DNA of 5,224 nt from Actinomycetota bacterium (lineage in GTDB: Bacteria; Actinomycetota; Actinomycetes; Nanopelagicales; Nanopelagicaceae), in the NCBI GenBank assembly GCA_947459935.1, contig CANHFN010000069.1, forward strand, positions 1 through 5,224. The letters run 5' to 3'. Positions 1 to 5,224 of the stretch are shown here, piece by piece. How positions within the stretch are numbered: the first letter of the stretch is position 1; the number at the start of each line of letters is the position of its first letter. The notes below the pieces were generated by a model that was not told the origin of the DNA, made no database searches, and saw only the letters and a list, made by a program, of their open reading frames with translations. Made by a program: the position numbers and the translations under genes.

Positions 1-2
1 TG

Positions 3-76
3 CGCGCCTGGCAGGAATCGAACCTGCGACAACCCGCTTAGAAGGCGGGTGCTCTATCCGACTGAGCTACAGGCGC
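3..76 (-). tRNA. tRNA-Arg (anticodon UCU)
   Basis: The minus strand folds into a full 74-nt cloverleaf. The acceptor stem GCGCCTG/CAGGCGC has seven perfect pairs. The D stem is GCTC/GAGC with loop AGTCGGATA, the anticodon stem is CCCGC/GCGGG with loop CTTCTAA, the variable loop has 5 nt, and the T stem GCAGG/CCTGC has loop TTCGAAT. The anticodon TCT lies at 40-42 and reads AGA/AGG arginine codons. The known arginine identity elements A20 and C35 are present, and the discriminator base is G. The 3' CCA is not encoded (GCA follows the stem), so it would be added by the CCA-adding enzyme. The gene is divergent from ettA. Its downstream side and terminator lie outside the window. Confidence 0.98.
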
Positions 77-80
77 TTGT

Positions 81-87
81 AGGAGGG
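81..87 (+). promoter_or_regulatory. Strong Shine-Dalgarno sequence (AGGAGGG) for a possible ettA leader ORF
   Basis: AGGAGGG matches the anti-SD core nearly perfectly and sits 5 nt before an ATG at 93. It is the best ribosome-binding sequence in the window, stronger than the one at ettA itself. It matters only if the operon transcript begins upstream of position 81. That would put the start within or behind the antisense of the tRNA gene. If transcription starts later it is chance G-richness in the tRNA 5' leader region. Confidence 0.3.
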
Positions 88-92
88 TCGTA

Positions 93-140
93 ATGCATAG
101 TCTACCCGCCACTACCACTAAGGTTTCATTCCATGGCTGA
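93..140 (+). CDS. Possible 15-aa leader peptide overlapping the ettA start
   Basis: An ATG at 93 follows AGGAGGG with 5-nt spacing and opens a 15-codon frame, MHSLPATTTKVSFHG, ending in TGA at 138-140. The stop lies 3 nt past the ettA start codon (133-135), in a different frame, so a ribosome terminating here would sit on the ettA initiation site. This is the geometry of a translationally coupled or attenuating leader. Leader peptides are known to control several antibiotic-resistance ABC-F genes; a leader on ettA is my inference. The ORF is too short for codon statistics, and no promoter clearly upstream of its SD is visible. It could easily be fortuitous. Confidence 0.25.
   Translation: MHSLPATTTKVSFHG
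98..104. promoter_or_regulatory. Candidate overlapping -10 elements of the divergent tRNA and ettA promoters
   Basis: TAGTCTA at 98-104 offers a -10-like TAGTCT on the plus strand (98-103), and a -10-like TAGACT on the minus strand (99-104), each matching TATAAT at four of six bases. A weak -35-like TTGTAG (77-82) lies 15 nt before the plus-strand hexamer. No good -35 is visible on the minus strand. Both genes must start transcription in or near this 56-bp gap, so the site is plausible, but the matches are poor. If the plus-strand promoter is real, the ettA transcript would begin near 110 with a short leader and would exclude the ORF at 93. Confidence 0.2.
120..123 (+). promoter_or_regulatory. 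Weak Shine-Dalgarno sequence of ettA (AAGG)
   Basis: AAGG lies 9 nt before the ATG at 133, a workable but weak ribosome-binding site. It supports the ATG at 133 as the start, together with the protein opening MAEFIYTM, which matches where EttA proteins normally begin. Confidence 0.55.
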
Positions 141-1800
141 GTTCATTTATACGATGAAGAAGGCGCGTAAAGCGCACGGTGACAAGGTCATCCTTGATGA
201 CGTCACAATTATGTTTTATCCAGGCGCCAAGATCGGCGTCGTCGGTCCTAACGGCGCAGGTAAGTCCACAGTTTTGCAGATCATGGCCGGACTACAGCAA
301 CCATCAAATGGTGAGGCATACCTAACCCCTGGCTACACAGTCGGCATCTTGCTACAAGAGCCACAGCTTGATGAAACAAAAAATGTTATTGATAACGTTA
401 AAGAGGGCGTGGCAGAAACTGTTGCAATGCTCGCACGTTTTGATGAAATTAGCGCCGAGATGGCAAATCCAGATGCAGATTACGACACCTTGTTAACTGA
501 GATGGGCAATCTGCAAGAGCAGTTAGATCACCGCAATGCCTGGGAACTTGATTCACAACTTGAGCAAGCAATGGATGCACTTCGTTGTCCACCACCTGAT
601 GCTGATGTTTCTGTTTTGTCTGGTGGAGAAAAGCGTCGCGTGGCATTGTGCAAACTTCTTTTGCAAGCACCAGATTTATTACTACTTGATGAGCCAACAA
701 ACCACTTGGATGCAGAATCTGTTCTATGGCTTGAGCAACACCTCAATAAGTATGTTGGCGCAGTTGTTGCTATTACGCACGATAGATATTTCTTGGACAA
801 CGTCGCACAGTGGATTCTCGAACTCGACCGTGGCCGTGCCTATCCCTATGAAGGTAACTACTCGACCTATCTTGAAACAAAGGCTGCTCGTTTAAAGGTT
901 GAAGGGCAAAAGGATGCAAAGCGCGCAAAGCGTTTGGCAGAAGAACTTGATTGGGTTCGACAAAATGCAAAGGGTCGCCAAGCTAAATCAAAGGCCCGTC
1001 TTGCGCGATATGAAGAAATGGCAGCAGAGGCTGACAAGATGCGTAAGTTGGACTTTGAAGAAATTCAGATTCCACCTGGCCCACGTCTTGGAAATGTAGT
1101 TATTGAAGTTAATAACTTAACTAAAGGCTTTGGAGATCGTGTTCTTATTGAAGATCTCTCATTCACGCTCCCACGAAATGGAATCGTTGGAATCATTGGC
1201 CCAAATGGTGCCGGTAAAACAACGCTGTTTAAGACTTTAATGGGAATGGAAGAGCCAGATTCTGGGGCAGTAAAAATTGGTGAAACTGTAAAGATTTCAT
1301 ATGTTGATCAGAGCCGTGGTGGCATTGATCCTAAGAAGTCTTTGTGGGAAGTTGTTTCAGATGGGCAGGACTTTATAAAGGTTGGCCAAGTAGAAATGCC
1401 TTCACGTGCCTATGTTTCCTGTTTTGGTTTCAAAGGCCCAGATCAACAAAAAGCTGCCGGTATTTTGTCAGGCGGAGAACGTAACCGTTTGAACTTGGCT
1501 TTAACATTAAAGCAAGGTGGAAATTTATTGCTTCTTGATGAGCCAACAAATGACTTGGATGTTGAAACATTAGGTTCACTTGAAAACGCGTTGTTGGAGT
1601 TTCCAGGATGCGCCGTAGTGATCTCTCACGATCGCTGGTTTCTTGACCGCGTAGCAACTCATATCTTGGCCTACGAAGGTGATGCGAAGTGGTTCTGGTT
1701 TGAAGGAAACTTTGAAAGCTATGAAGCTAACAAGATAGAACGTTTAGGCGCTGAAGCATCCCGCCCACATCGCATGACTTATCGAAAGCTCACTCGCTAA
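133..1800 (+). CDS. ettA: Energy-dependent translational throttle protein EttA (ABC-F ATPase)
   Basis: A 555-aa soluble ABC-F protein, the same length as E. coli EttA. In that family the protein binds the ribosomal E site and gates formation of the first peptide bonds according to the ATP/ADP ratio. Cassette 1 has Walker A GPNGAGKST (38-46), Q-loop Q75, signature LSGGEKRRV (162-170), Walker B with catalytic E187, and switch H216. The 'arm' insertion spans about 95-139. The charged linker, about 242-322, corresponds to the P-site tRNA interaction motif and is rich in Lys, Arg and Ala. Cassette 2 has Walker A GPNGAGKTT (356-364), Q393, signature LSGGERNRL (445-453), Walker B with E470, and H499. 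All catalytic residues are intact and the C-terminus (RPHRMTYRKLTR) is complete. There are no membrane segments, so it is not a transporter. Its TAA overlaps the next start codon by one base, making it the first gene of a coupled operon. Confidence 0.97.
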   Translation: MAEFIYTMKKARKAHGDKVILDDVTIMFYPGAKIGVVGPNGAGKSTVLQIMAGLQQPSNGEAYLTPGYTVGILLQEPQLDETKNVIDNVKEGVAETVAMLARFDEISAEMANPDADYDTLLTEMGNLQEQLDHRNAWELDSQLEQAMDALRCPPPDADVSVLSGGEKRRVALCKLLLQAPDLLLLDEPTNHLDAESVLWLEQHLNKYVGAVVAITHDRYFLDNVAQWILELDRGRAYPYEGNYSTYLETKAARLKVEGQKDAKRAKRLAEELDWVRQNAKGRQAKSKARLARYEEMAAEADKMRKLDFEEIQIPPGPRLGNVVIEVNNLTKGFGDRVLIEDLSFTLPRNGIVGIIGPNGAGKTTLFKTLMGMEEPDSGAVKIGETVKISYVDQSRGGIDPKKSLWEVVSDGQDFIKVGQVEMPSRAYVSCFGFKGPDQQKAAGILSGGERNRLNLALTLKQGGNLLLLDEPTNDLDVETLGSLENALLEFPGCAVVISHDRWFLDRVATHILAYEGDAKWFWFEGNFESYEANKIERLGAEASRPHRMTYRKLTR

Positions 1801-2171
1801 TGAGATTTCAATCTAAGCAGTATGTGCGTTGGGGCGATCTTGATGCATTTGGTCATGTCAACAACGCGACCTACTTGGTCTATGCCCAAGAAGCTCGCTA
1901 TGCCTGGTCAAAGATGATTGAAATGGTGGTTGCGCGGGCAGAGGTTGATTTTCTTGCGCCGATCTATGAGGGCGATATCTACCTTGATATCGAAATCTGG
2001 GTTAATAAGATTGGTACATCATCATTTGGTGTTACCTATGAAATGAAGAATGGAGATGAGCTTGTGGCAGTTGTTAAATCTGTGCAAGTTACCGTTTCTA
2101 TGGAGACCAAAAAGTCGCGGCCCCTCAATGATGCGGAGCGCGACTTCCTTAACAAATATCTGGAGAGCTAA
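1800..2171 (+). CDS. Small hotdog-fold acyl-CoA thioesterase (4HBT/YbgC-like)
   Basis: A 123-aa cytosolic protein predicted to hydrolyse an acyl-CoA thioester; the substrate is not predictable. The N-terminal WGDLDAFGHVNNATYL (11-26) is the hotdog active-site motif. D13 aligns with the catalytic Asp of 4-hydroxybenzoyl-CoA thioesterase, and GHVNN begins the central helix. The sheet follows with VVARAEVDFLAPIYEGD (43-59), EIWVNKIGTSSFGVTYEM (65-82) and VAVVKSVQVTVSM (89-101). The central helix region is about 10 residues shorter than usual: only about 20 residues separate VNN from VVARAEV. Total length is therefore below the usual 130-150 aa. The reading frame is open and strand motifs are kept, so a small in-frame deletion is likelier than a broken gene. 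The start ATG overlaps the ettA stop (TAATG), with only a weak GAAAG (1784-1788) upstream, so translation probably depends on coupling to ettA. Confidence 0.85.
   Translation: MRFQSKQYVRWGDLDAFGHVNNATYLVYAQEARYAWSKMIEMVVARAEVDFLAPIYEGDIYLDIEIWVNKIGTSSFGVTYEMKNGDELVAVVKSVQVTVSMETKKSRPLNDAERDFLNKYLES
2162..2167 (+). promoter_or_regulatory. Shine-Dalgarno sequence of the alpha-glucosidase gene (GGAGAG)
   Basis: GGAGAG ends 6 nt before the ATG at 2174 and lies inside the last codons of the thioesterase. This is the clearest SD for a gene inside the operon and fixes the start. It suggests the glucosidase can be translated partly independently of upstream ribosomes. Confidence 0.7.
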
Positions 2172-2173
2172 AG

Positions 2174-3850
2174 ATGGCACAGCTAGCATCACGAGAAGAA
2201 CGTCCATGGTGGAGAGACGCAGTTACCTACCAGATCTATCCACGATCATTTGCTGATGCAAATGGTGACGGAATTGGCGATGTTGAAGGTATTCGCTCAC
2301 GTCTTCCATATTTAAAGTCTTTGGGAATTGATGCAATTTGGATTTCTCCTTGGTACCCATCACCACAGCATGACCATGGTTATGATGTTTCTGATTACAT
2401 GGACATTGAACCCGCTTACGGAACTTTGGCACAAGCCGAACAACTAATTAAAGAAACTCATGATTTTGGTATTAAGTTTATTGTGGACATAGTTCCAAAC
2501 CACACATCAAGTGATCACAAGTGGTTCCAACAAGCACTTGCTGCAAAGCCTGGCTCACCAGAACGTGATCGTTACATGTTCCGTGATGGCAAAGGTGCCA
2601 ATGGAGATTTACCACCAAATAACTGGGAAGCAGTCTTTGGTGGACCAGCCTGGGAAAGAGTCATCGAAGCTGATGGCACACCGGGGCAGTGGTACTTACA
2701 TCTTTTTGCAATTGAACAACCAGATCTGAATTGGGAAAACCAAGAGGTAAGAGATCACTTAGAAGATGTCTTGAAGTTCTGGCTAGATCGTGGGGTTGAT
2801 GGATTCCGTATTGATGTTGCGCACGGAATGATCAAAGAAGCAGGACTGCCTGATATTCGGATTGATCCAACAGCGACCATGCTTGGCACAGAACACAAGC
2901 CGTTCTGGGATCAAGAAGGCGTGCATGATATCTACCGTTCATGGCGCAAGATTTTTGATTCCTACCCAGGAGATCGTATGGCAGTTGCGGAAGCATGGGT
3001 AAGCCCAGCATCACGCATTGCACGATATGTGCGCCCAGATGAGCTTCAGAACTCTTTCAATTTTGAAATGCTCACAACTTTGTGGGATGCAAAACAGATT
3101 CGCACAAAGATTGATAACTCAATTGAAGCGTTAGCCGAAGTTGGGGCACCAACTTCGTGGGTCTTTAACAACCACGATGTTGTTCGTTCGGTTGATCGTC
3201 TTGATCTTGGACTGACAAATCACGGCGACACAACATTTTCACGTCAAGGAGATCCAAAGAAGCTCAACATCGCTCGCGGAACATTGCGTGCACGTAGTGC
3301 AACTTTGATGACACTTGCGTTACCTGGTGGAACGTATTTATATCAAGGCGAAGAGTTAGCCTTGCCTGAGGTGCGCGATCTTCCAGAAGATCGTCTAACT
3401 GATCCACGTTGGAAGATGAGTGGTTACTTAGATCGCGGTCGTGATGGATGTCGCGTTCCATTGCCTTGGTCATCTGATCCAAAGGGTGGATTTGGTTTTT
3501 CATCAAATGATGCTTTGCAATTACATGAAACTTGGTTACCGCAATCAGCATGGATGGGTAAGTACGCAGTAGATACCCAAGATGGCGTTGAGGGTTCAAC
3601 ACTAACTATGTATCGCGAAGCACTTGCTATCCGCAAGGCTGAAGCAGGACTTGGCGATGGTCCAATGGAGTGGATTGAAGCGGGCAAAGATGTGGTCGCT
3701 TTTGAACGTCCTGGAGATTTTGCTTGCTACATCAACTTTGGTGCACCAATTCAGCTACCAAGTAATAGCCAAATCTTGATTGCAAGTGGTCCGGTAACAG
3801 GACACACATTGCCGACAGACACAGCTGTTTGGGTGCGTTTAATTCCATAA
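2174..3850 (+). CDS. GH13 alpha-glucosidase (oligo-1,6-glucosidase / AglA-like)
   Basis: A 558-aa GH13 enzyme expected to release glucose from the non-reducing end of short alpha-glucans (maltose or isomaltose type) by the retaining mechanism. There is no signal peptide, so it acts in the cytosol on imported oligosaccharides. The N-terminal loop DANGDGIGD (28-36) is the calcium-binding type. Conserved regions are: DIVPNH (105-110); QPDLNW (182-187); GFRIDVAHG with nucleophile D214 (210-218); VAEAW with acid/base E273 (271-275); and FNNHDV with stabiliser D335 (331-336). H68 to D71 (HGYD) line the -1 subsite. GRDGCRVPLPW (422-432) is typical of actinobacterial AglA-like enzymes, and a C-terminal beta domain runs from about 480 to the end. 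Val215 after the nucleophile, with QPDLN, is seen in alpha-1,6-active members, whereas yeast maltases have Thr; 1,6 activity is thus possible but unproven. All catalytic residues are intact. Trehalose synthase or sucrose-active relatives are less likely. The TAA overlaps the next start. Confidence 0.93.
   Translation: MAQLASREERPWWRDAVTYQIYPRSFADANGDGIGDVEGIRSRLPYLKSLGIDAIWISPWYPSPQHDHGYDVSDYMDIEPAYGTLAQAEQLIKETHDFGIKFIVDIVPNHTSSDHKWFQQALAAKPGSPERDRYMFRDGKGANGDLPPNNWEAVFGGPAWERVIEADGTPGQWYLHLFAIEQPDLNWENQEVRDHLEDVLKFWLDRGVDGFRIDVAHGMIKEAGLPDIRIDPTATMLGTEHKPFWDQEGVHDIYRSWRKIFDSYPGDRMAVAEAWVSPASRIARYVRPDELQNSFNFEMLTTLWDAKQIRTKIDNSIEALAEVGAPTSWVFNNHDVVRSVDRLDLGLTNHGDTTFSRQGDPKKLNIARGTLRARSATLMTLALPGGTYLYQGEELALPEVRDLPEDRLTDPRWKMSGYLDRGRDGCRVPLPWSSDPKGGFGFSSNDALQLHETWLPQSAWMGKYAVDTQDGVEGSTLTMYREALAIRKAEAGLGDGPMEWIEAGKDVVAFERPGDFACYINFGAPIQLPSNSQILIASGPVTGHTLPTDTAVWVRLIP
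3136..3157 (+). repeat. Perfect 9-bp inverted repeat (hairpin) inside the glucosidase gene
   Basis: CGAAGTTGG (3136-3144) and CCAACTTCG (3149-3157) are exact inverted copies around a GGCA tetraloop. In mRNA this would be a stable stem-loop. It covers codons 321-328, just before conserved region IV with D335. No U-tract follows, so it is not an intrinsic terminator. It may slow ribosomes or be an mRNA-decay or processing site, or it may be chance. Confidence 0.5.
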
Positions 3851-5094
3851 TGCCAAATTCAGTGGTGCAGCACAGGGTCGTAAGGACTCTGGCAGCAGCG
3901 CAGGTTTTAAGTGGCGTTGGAGTTGCAGGAACAGTTGCTGCAGGCTCACTTCTGGTTTCATCGATCACTGATTCAGAGACCTTAGCTGGGCTTGCTCAAA
4001 CTAGTGCGGTCTTAGGCGCAGCCGCCTTAGCTCTTCCACTTGCACGACTCACTTCAAAGGGCGGACGTCGCTTAGCCCTCTCCGTTGGCTATTTTTCGGG
4101 AGTAGTTGGTTCGATACTGGCAATTCTTGGTGGAGCGAATCGAAATATAGTTTTAATGTTGATGGGAACATTTCTAGTTGGAGCAGCAGCTGCTGCTGGA
4201 TATCAAGCACGGTTTGCAGCGATTGATCTAGCAACTAATGAAACAAGAGCCAAACAGCTTTCTTTTGTGGTGTGGGGTTCAACAATTGGCGCTGTGACAG
4301 GTCCGAACTTAATGGAGCCTGCAGGAAACTTGGCAGAGTTTTTTGCATTACCAAGACTTGTCGGACCATATTTAATTTCTGCCACTACCTTGGCTTTAGC
4401 AGGAGTTGTGATCACGCTCTTTTTGCGACCTGATCCATATTTGCTAGCAAATAAAGGGTTGGTCTCAACTACACAAAAAGGTTCAACAAAAAAAGCCCTG
4501 ACTCATATTCGCCAGAATCCAAAAGCGCTGTTTGCAATTCTCTCCATTGCAATAGGCCACGTTGCTATGGTGTCAGTGATGGTTATGACGCCAGTGCATA
4601 TGGCACATGTTGATGTGTCACTGACGATAATTGGCTTAGTCATTAGTGTTCACGTTTTGGGCATGTATGCCTTTTCGCCCTTAGTGGGATCACTCAGTGA
4701 TCGCCTGGGAAGAGTGCGTGTAATTCAAGTCGGAATTCTTATTCTTTTGCTCTCAACAATTATTTCAGGCAAAGCCCAAGCAAATGATGCCTACACCTTA
4801 GGCATTGGATTGTTCTTATTGGGATTAGGTTGGTCCTGCACCCTCATTGCCGGCTCGGCATATCTTTCAGAGAGTGTGGACGGGCACATTCGTGCATCCT
4901 CCCAAGGTGCCAGTGATTTAGTAATGAATCTTTCAGGTGCCGGCGGGGGAGCGGTTGCAGGCGTGATTATTGGAACACTTAGCTACGGCTGGCTCTGTTG
5001 TGCAGCAGCCATTCCAGTCTTTGCATTAGGTGTTATGTCTCTCAGATTTAAATCAGAACCAAAGGCAAGCCAGGATACTAACCTTCCACTATGA
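3850..5094 (+). CDS. MFS transporter, 12 TM segments, substrate unknown
   Basis: A 414-aa inner-membrane protein of the major facilitator superfamily. Hydrophobic segments lie at about 14-36, 44-66, 75-95, 99-118, 137-153, 170-192, 226-247, 257-279, 290-306, 314-337, 354-376 and 378-398. A charged central loop (about 193-225) divides the two six-helix halves. The clearest family mark is the loop 8-9 motif A, GSLSDRLGRVR (280-290). Its counterpart in loop 2-3 is degenerate (LARLTSKGGRR, 64-74) and lacks the usual Asp. The stretch TPVHMAHVDVSLTIIGLVIS (247-266) resembles a group of actinobacterial MFS proteins of unassigned substrate. I chose the ATG at 3850 because it overlaps the glucosidase stop as TAATG, as at the ettA/thioesterase junction. 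A TTG at 3829 would add seven residues but has no SD. No clear SD precedes 3850, so coupling is likely. Its position after a glucosidase hints at sugars, but drug or metabolite efflux is equally possible. Confidence 0.88.
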   Translation: MPNSVVQHRVVRTLAAAQVLSGVGVAGTVAAGSLLVSSITDSETLAGLAQTSAVLGAAALALPLARLTSKGGRRLALSVGYFSGVVGSILAILGGANRNIVLMLMGTFLVGAAAAAGYQARFAAIDLATNETRAKQLSFVVWGSTIGAVTGPNLMEPAGNLAEFFALPRLVGPYLISATTLALAGVVITLFLRPDPYLLANKGLVSTTQKGSTKKALTHIRQNPKALFAILSIAIGHVAMVSVMVMTPVHMAHVDVSLTIIGLVISVHVLGMYAFSPLVGSLSDRLGRVRVIQVGILILLLSTIISGKAQANDAYTLGIGLFLLGLGWSCTLIAGSAYLSESVDGHIRASSQGASDLVMNLSGAGGGAVAGVIIGTLSYGWLCCAAAIPVFALGVMSLRFKSEPKASQDTNLPL

Positions 5095-5224
5095 CCACTT
5101 TTTATGAACAAGTCGGTGGCGATAAGTTTTTCGCAGATTTGGTGTCACAGTTTTATGCAGTCGTGGCAACTGATCCGATTCTGCGTCCGATGTATCCAGA
5201 GAACGACTTACAAGGTGCAGCACA
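5091..5224 (+). CDS. glbO: Group II truncated haemoglobin trHbO (partial, cut by the window end)
   Basis: The first 44 codons are in the window and the gene continues beyond it. The opening TFYEQVGG, then FYAVVATDPILRPMYPENDL (21-40), matches the A to C/D helices of actinobacterial trHbO such as Mycobacterium tuberculosis GlbO. Y22 corresponds to the B10 tyrosine (Tyr23 in M. tuberculosis) and Y35 to the CD1 tyrosine (Tyr36), both haem-pocket residues that bind distal ligands. The proximal His and the G8 Trp fall outside the window. The family binds O2 tightly and is linked to redox or NO/peroxide chemistry; the role here is inferred. The ATG overlaps the MFS stop as ATGA, and the nearest SD-like AGGA (5072-5075) is too far away, so translation is probably coupled to the MFS gene. 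Confidence 0.9.
   Translation, partial: MTTFYEQVGGDKFFADLVSQFYAVVATDPILRPMYPENDLQGAA

Noticed and set aside
1..76. tRNA-Arg as an integration (att) site for a mobile element
   Set aside because: The tRNA 3' end is at the window edge. The visible side is the 5' end facing ettA, with no integrase, direct repeat or composition shift.
449..970. Open frames on both strands within the first half of ettA (for example 449-700 minus, 528-800 minus, 536-895 plus)
   Set aside because: They lie wholly inside ettA, which has every ABC-F motif in frame. Their translations are Cys-, His- and Ser-rich with no recognisable domain.
3829..3849. TTG at 3829 as the start of the MFS gene
   Set aside because: It gives seven extra polar or neutral residues and has no SD. 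The ATG at 3850 overlaps the glucosidase stop as TAATG, the same junction as at ettA/thioesterase.
3732..3968. Minus-strand open frame across the glucosidase/MFS junction
   Set aside because: It overlaps two well-supported plus-strand genes, has no SD or recognisable domain, and looks like an antisense shadow.
4182..4197. Perfect 16-bp palindrome AGCAGCAGCTGCTGCT in the MFS gene
   Set aside because: It encodes a run of five alanines (GCA GCA GCT GCT GCT) in a membrane helix. The symmetry follows from alanine codons and is not convincing as an operator.
4688..4702. 15-bp inverted repeat GATCACT-C-AGTGATC in the MFS gene
   Set aside because: It encodes the conserved motif A residues GSLSDR. 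A 7-bp stem with a 1-nt centre cannot form a normal hairpin, and as a protein-binding palindrome it sits deep inside a gene.
1..5224. CRISPR arrays, insertion sequences, toxin-antitoxin or defence genes
   Set aside because: No spaced direct repeats, transposase motifs, terminal repeats or small toxin-like ORFs are seen. Beyond the short intergenic region the window is fully occupied by coding sequence.

Overview
The window reads as ordinary chromosome of a free-living actinobacterium with moderate to low GC content (mid-40s percent by eye). The proteins look actinobacterial: an EttA with the 'HGDKVILDDVT' opening and 'RPHRMTYRKLTR' ending, a GH13 alpha-glucosidase with the 'GRDGCRVPLPW' signature, and a group II truncated haemoglobin (trHbO) at the right edge. 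Low GC with tightly overlapping genes fits a streamlined aquatic actinobacterium such as the acI/Nanopelagicales type. That placement is inference from style and not a database result.

Layout. Positions 3-76 (minus strand) hold a complete tRNA-Arg(UCU). A 56-bp divergent intergenic region (77-132) follows. It must contain the start signals for the tRNA and for the rightward operon, and it holds a possible 15-codon leader ORF with the best Shine-Dalgarno sequence in the window. From 133 to the right edge there are five genes on the plus strand with essentially no gaps: ettA (133-1800), a small hotdog thioesterase (1800-2171), a GH13 alpha-glucosidase (2174-3850), a 12-TM MFS transporter (3850-5094) and the start of glbO (5091 onward, cut by the window edge). 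The junctions are TAATG, a 2-nt gap, TAATG and ATGA, which implies one translationally coupled transcript.

How the genes fit together. EttA gates the first steps of translation elongation in response to the ATP/ADP ratio. The thioesterase hydrolyses an unidentified acyl-CoA. The glucosidase has no signal peptide and would release glucose from imported oligosaccharides in the cytosol. The MFS protein has an unknown substrate. The trHbO handles O2 or redox chemistry. They do not form one obvious pathway; 'central energy and carbon state' is the most that can be said. I recall the neighbourhood of ettA, thioesterase and trHbO as recurrent in actinobacteria, so the glucosidase-MFS pair looks like an insertion into that cluster.

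I found no mobile element, CRISPR array, phage gene or defence system. The points most worth a second look are the possible leader peptide overlapping the ettA start, the metabolic pair inside the ettA/glbO operon, the compact thioesterase, and a perfect 9-bp hairpin inside the glucosidase gene.
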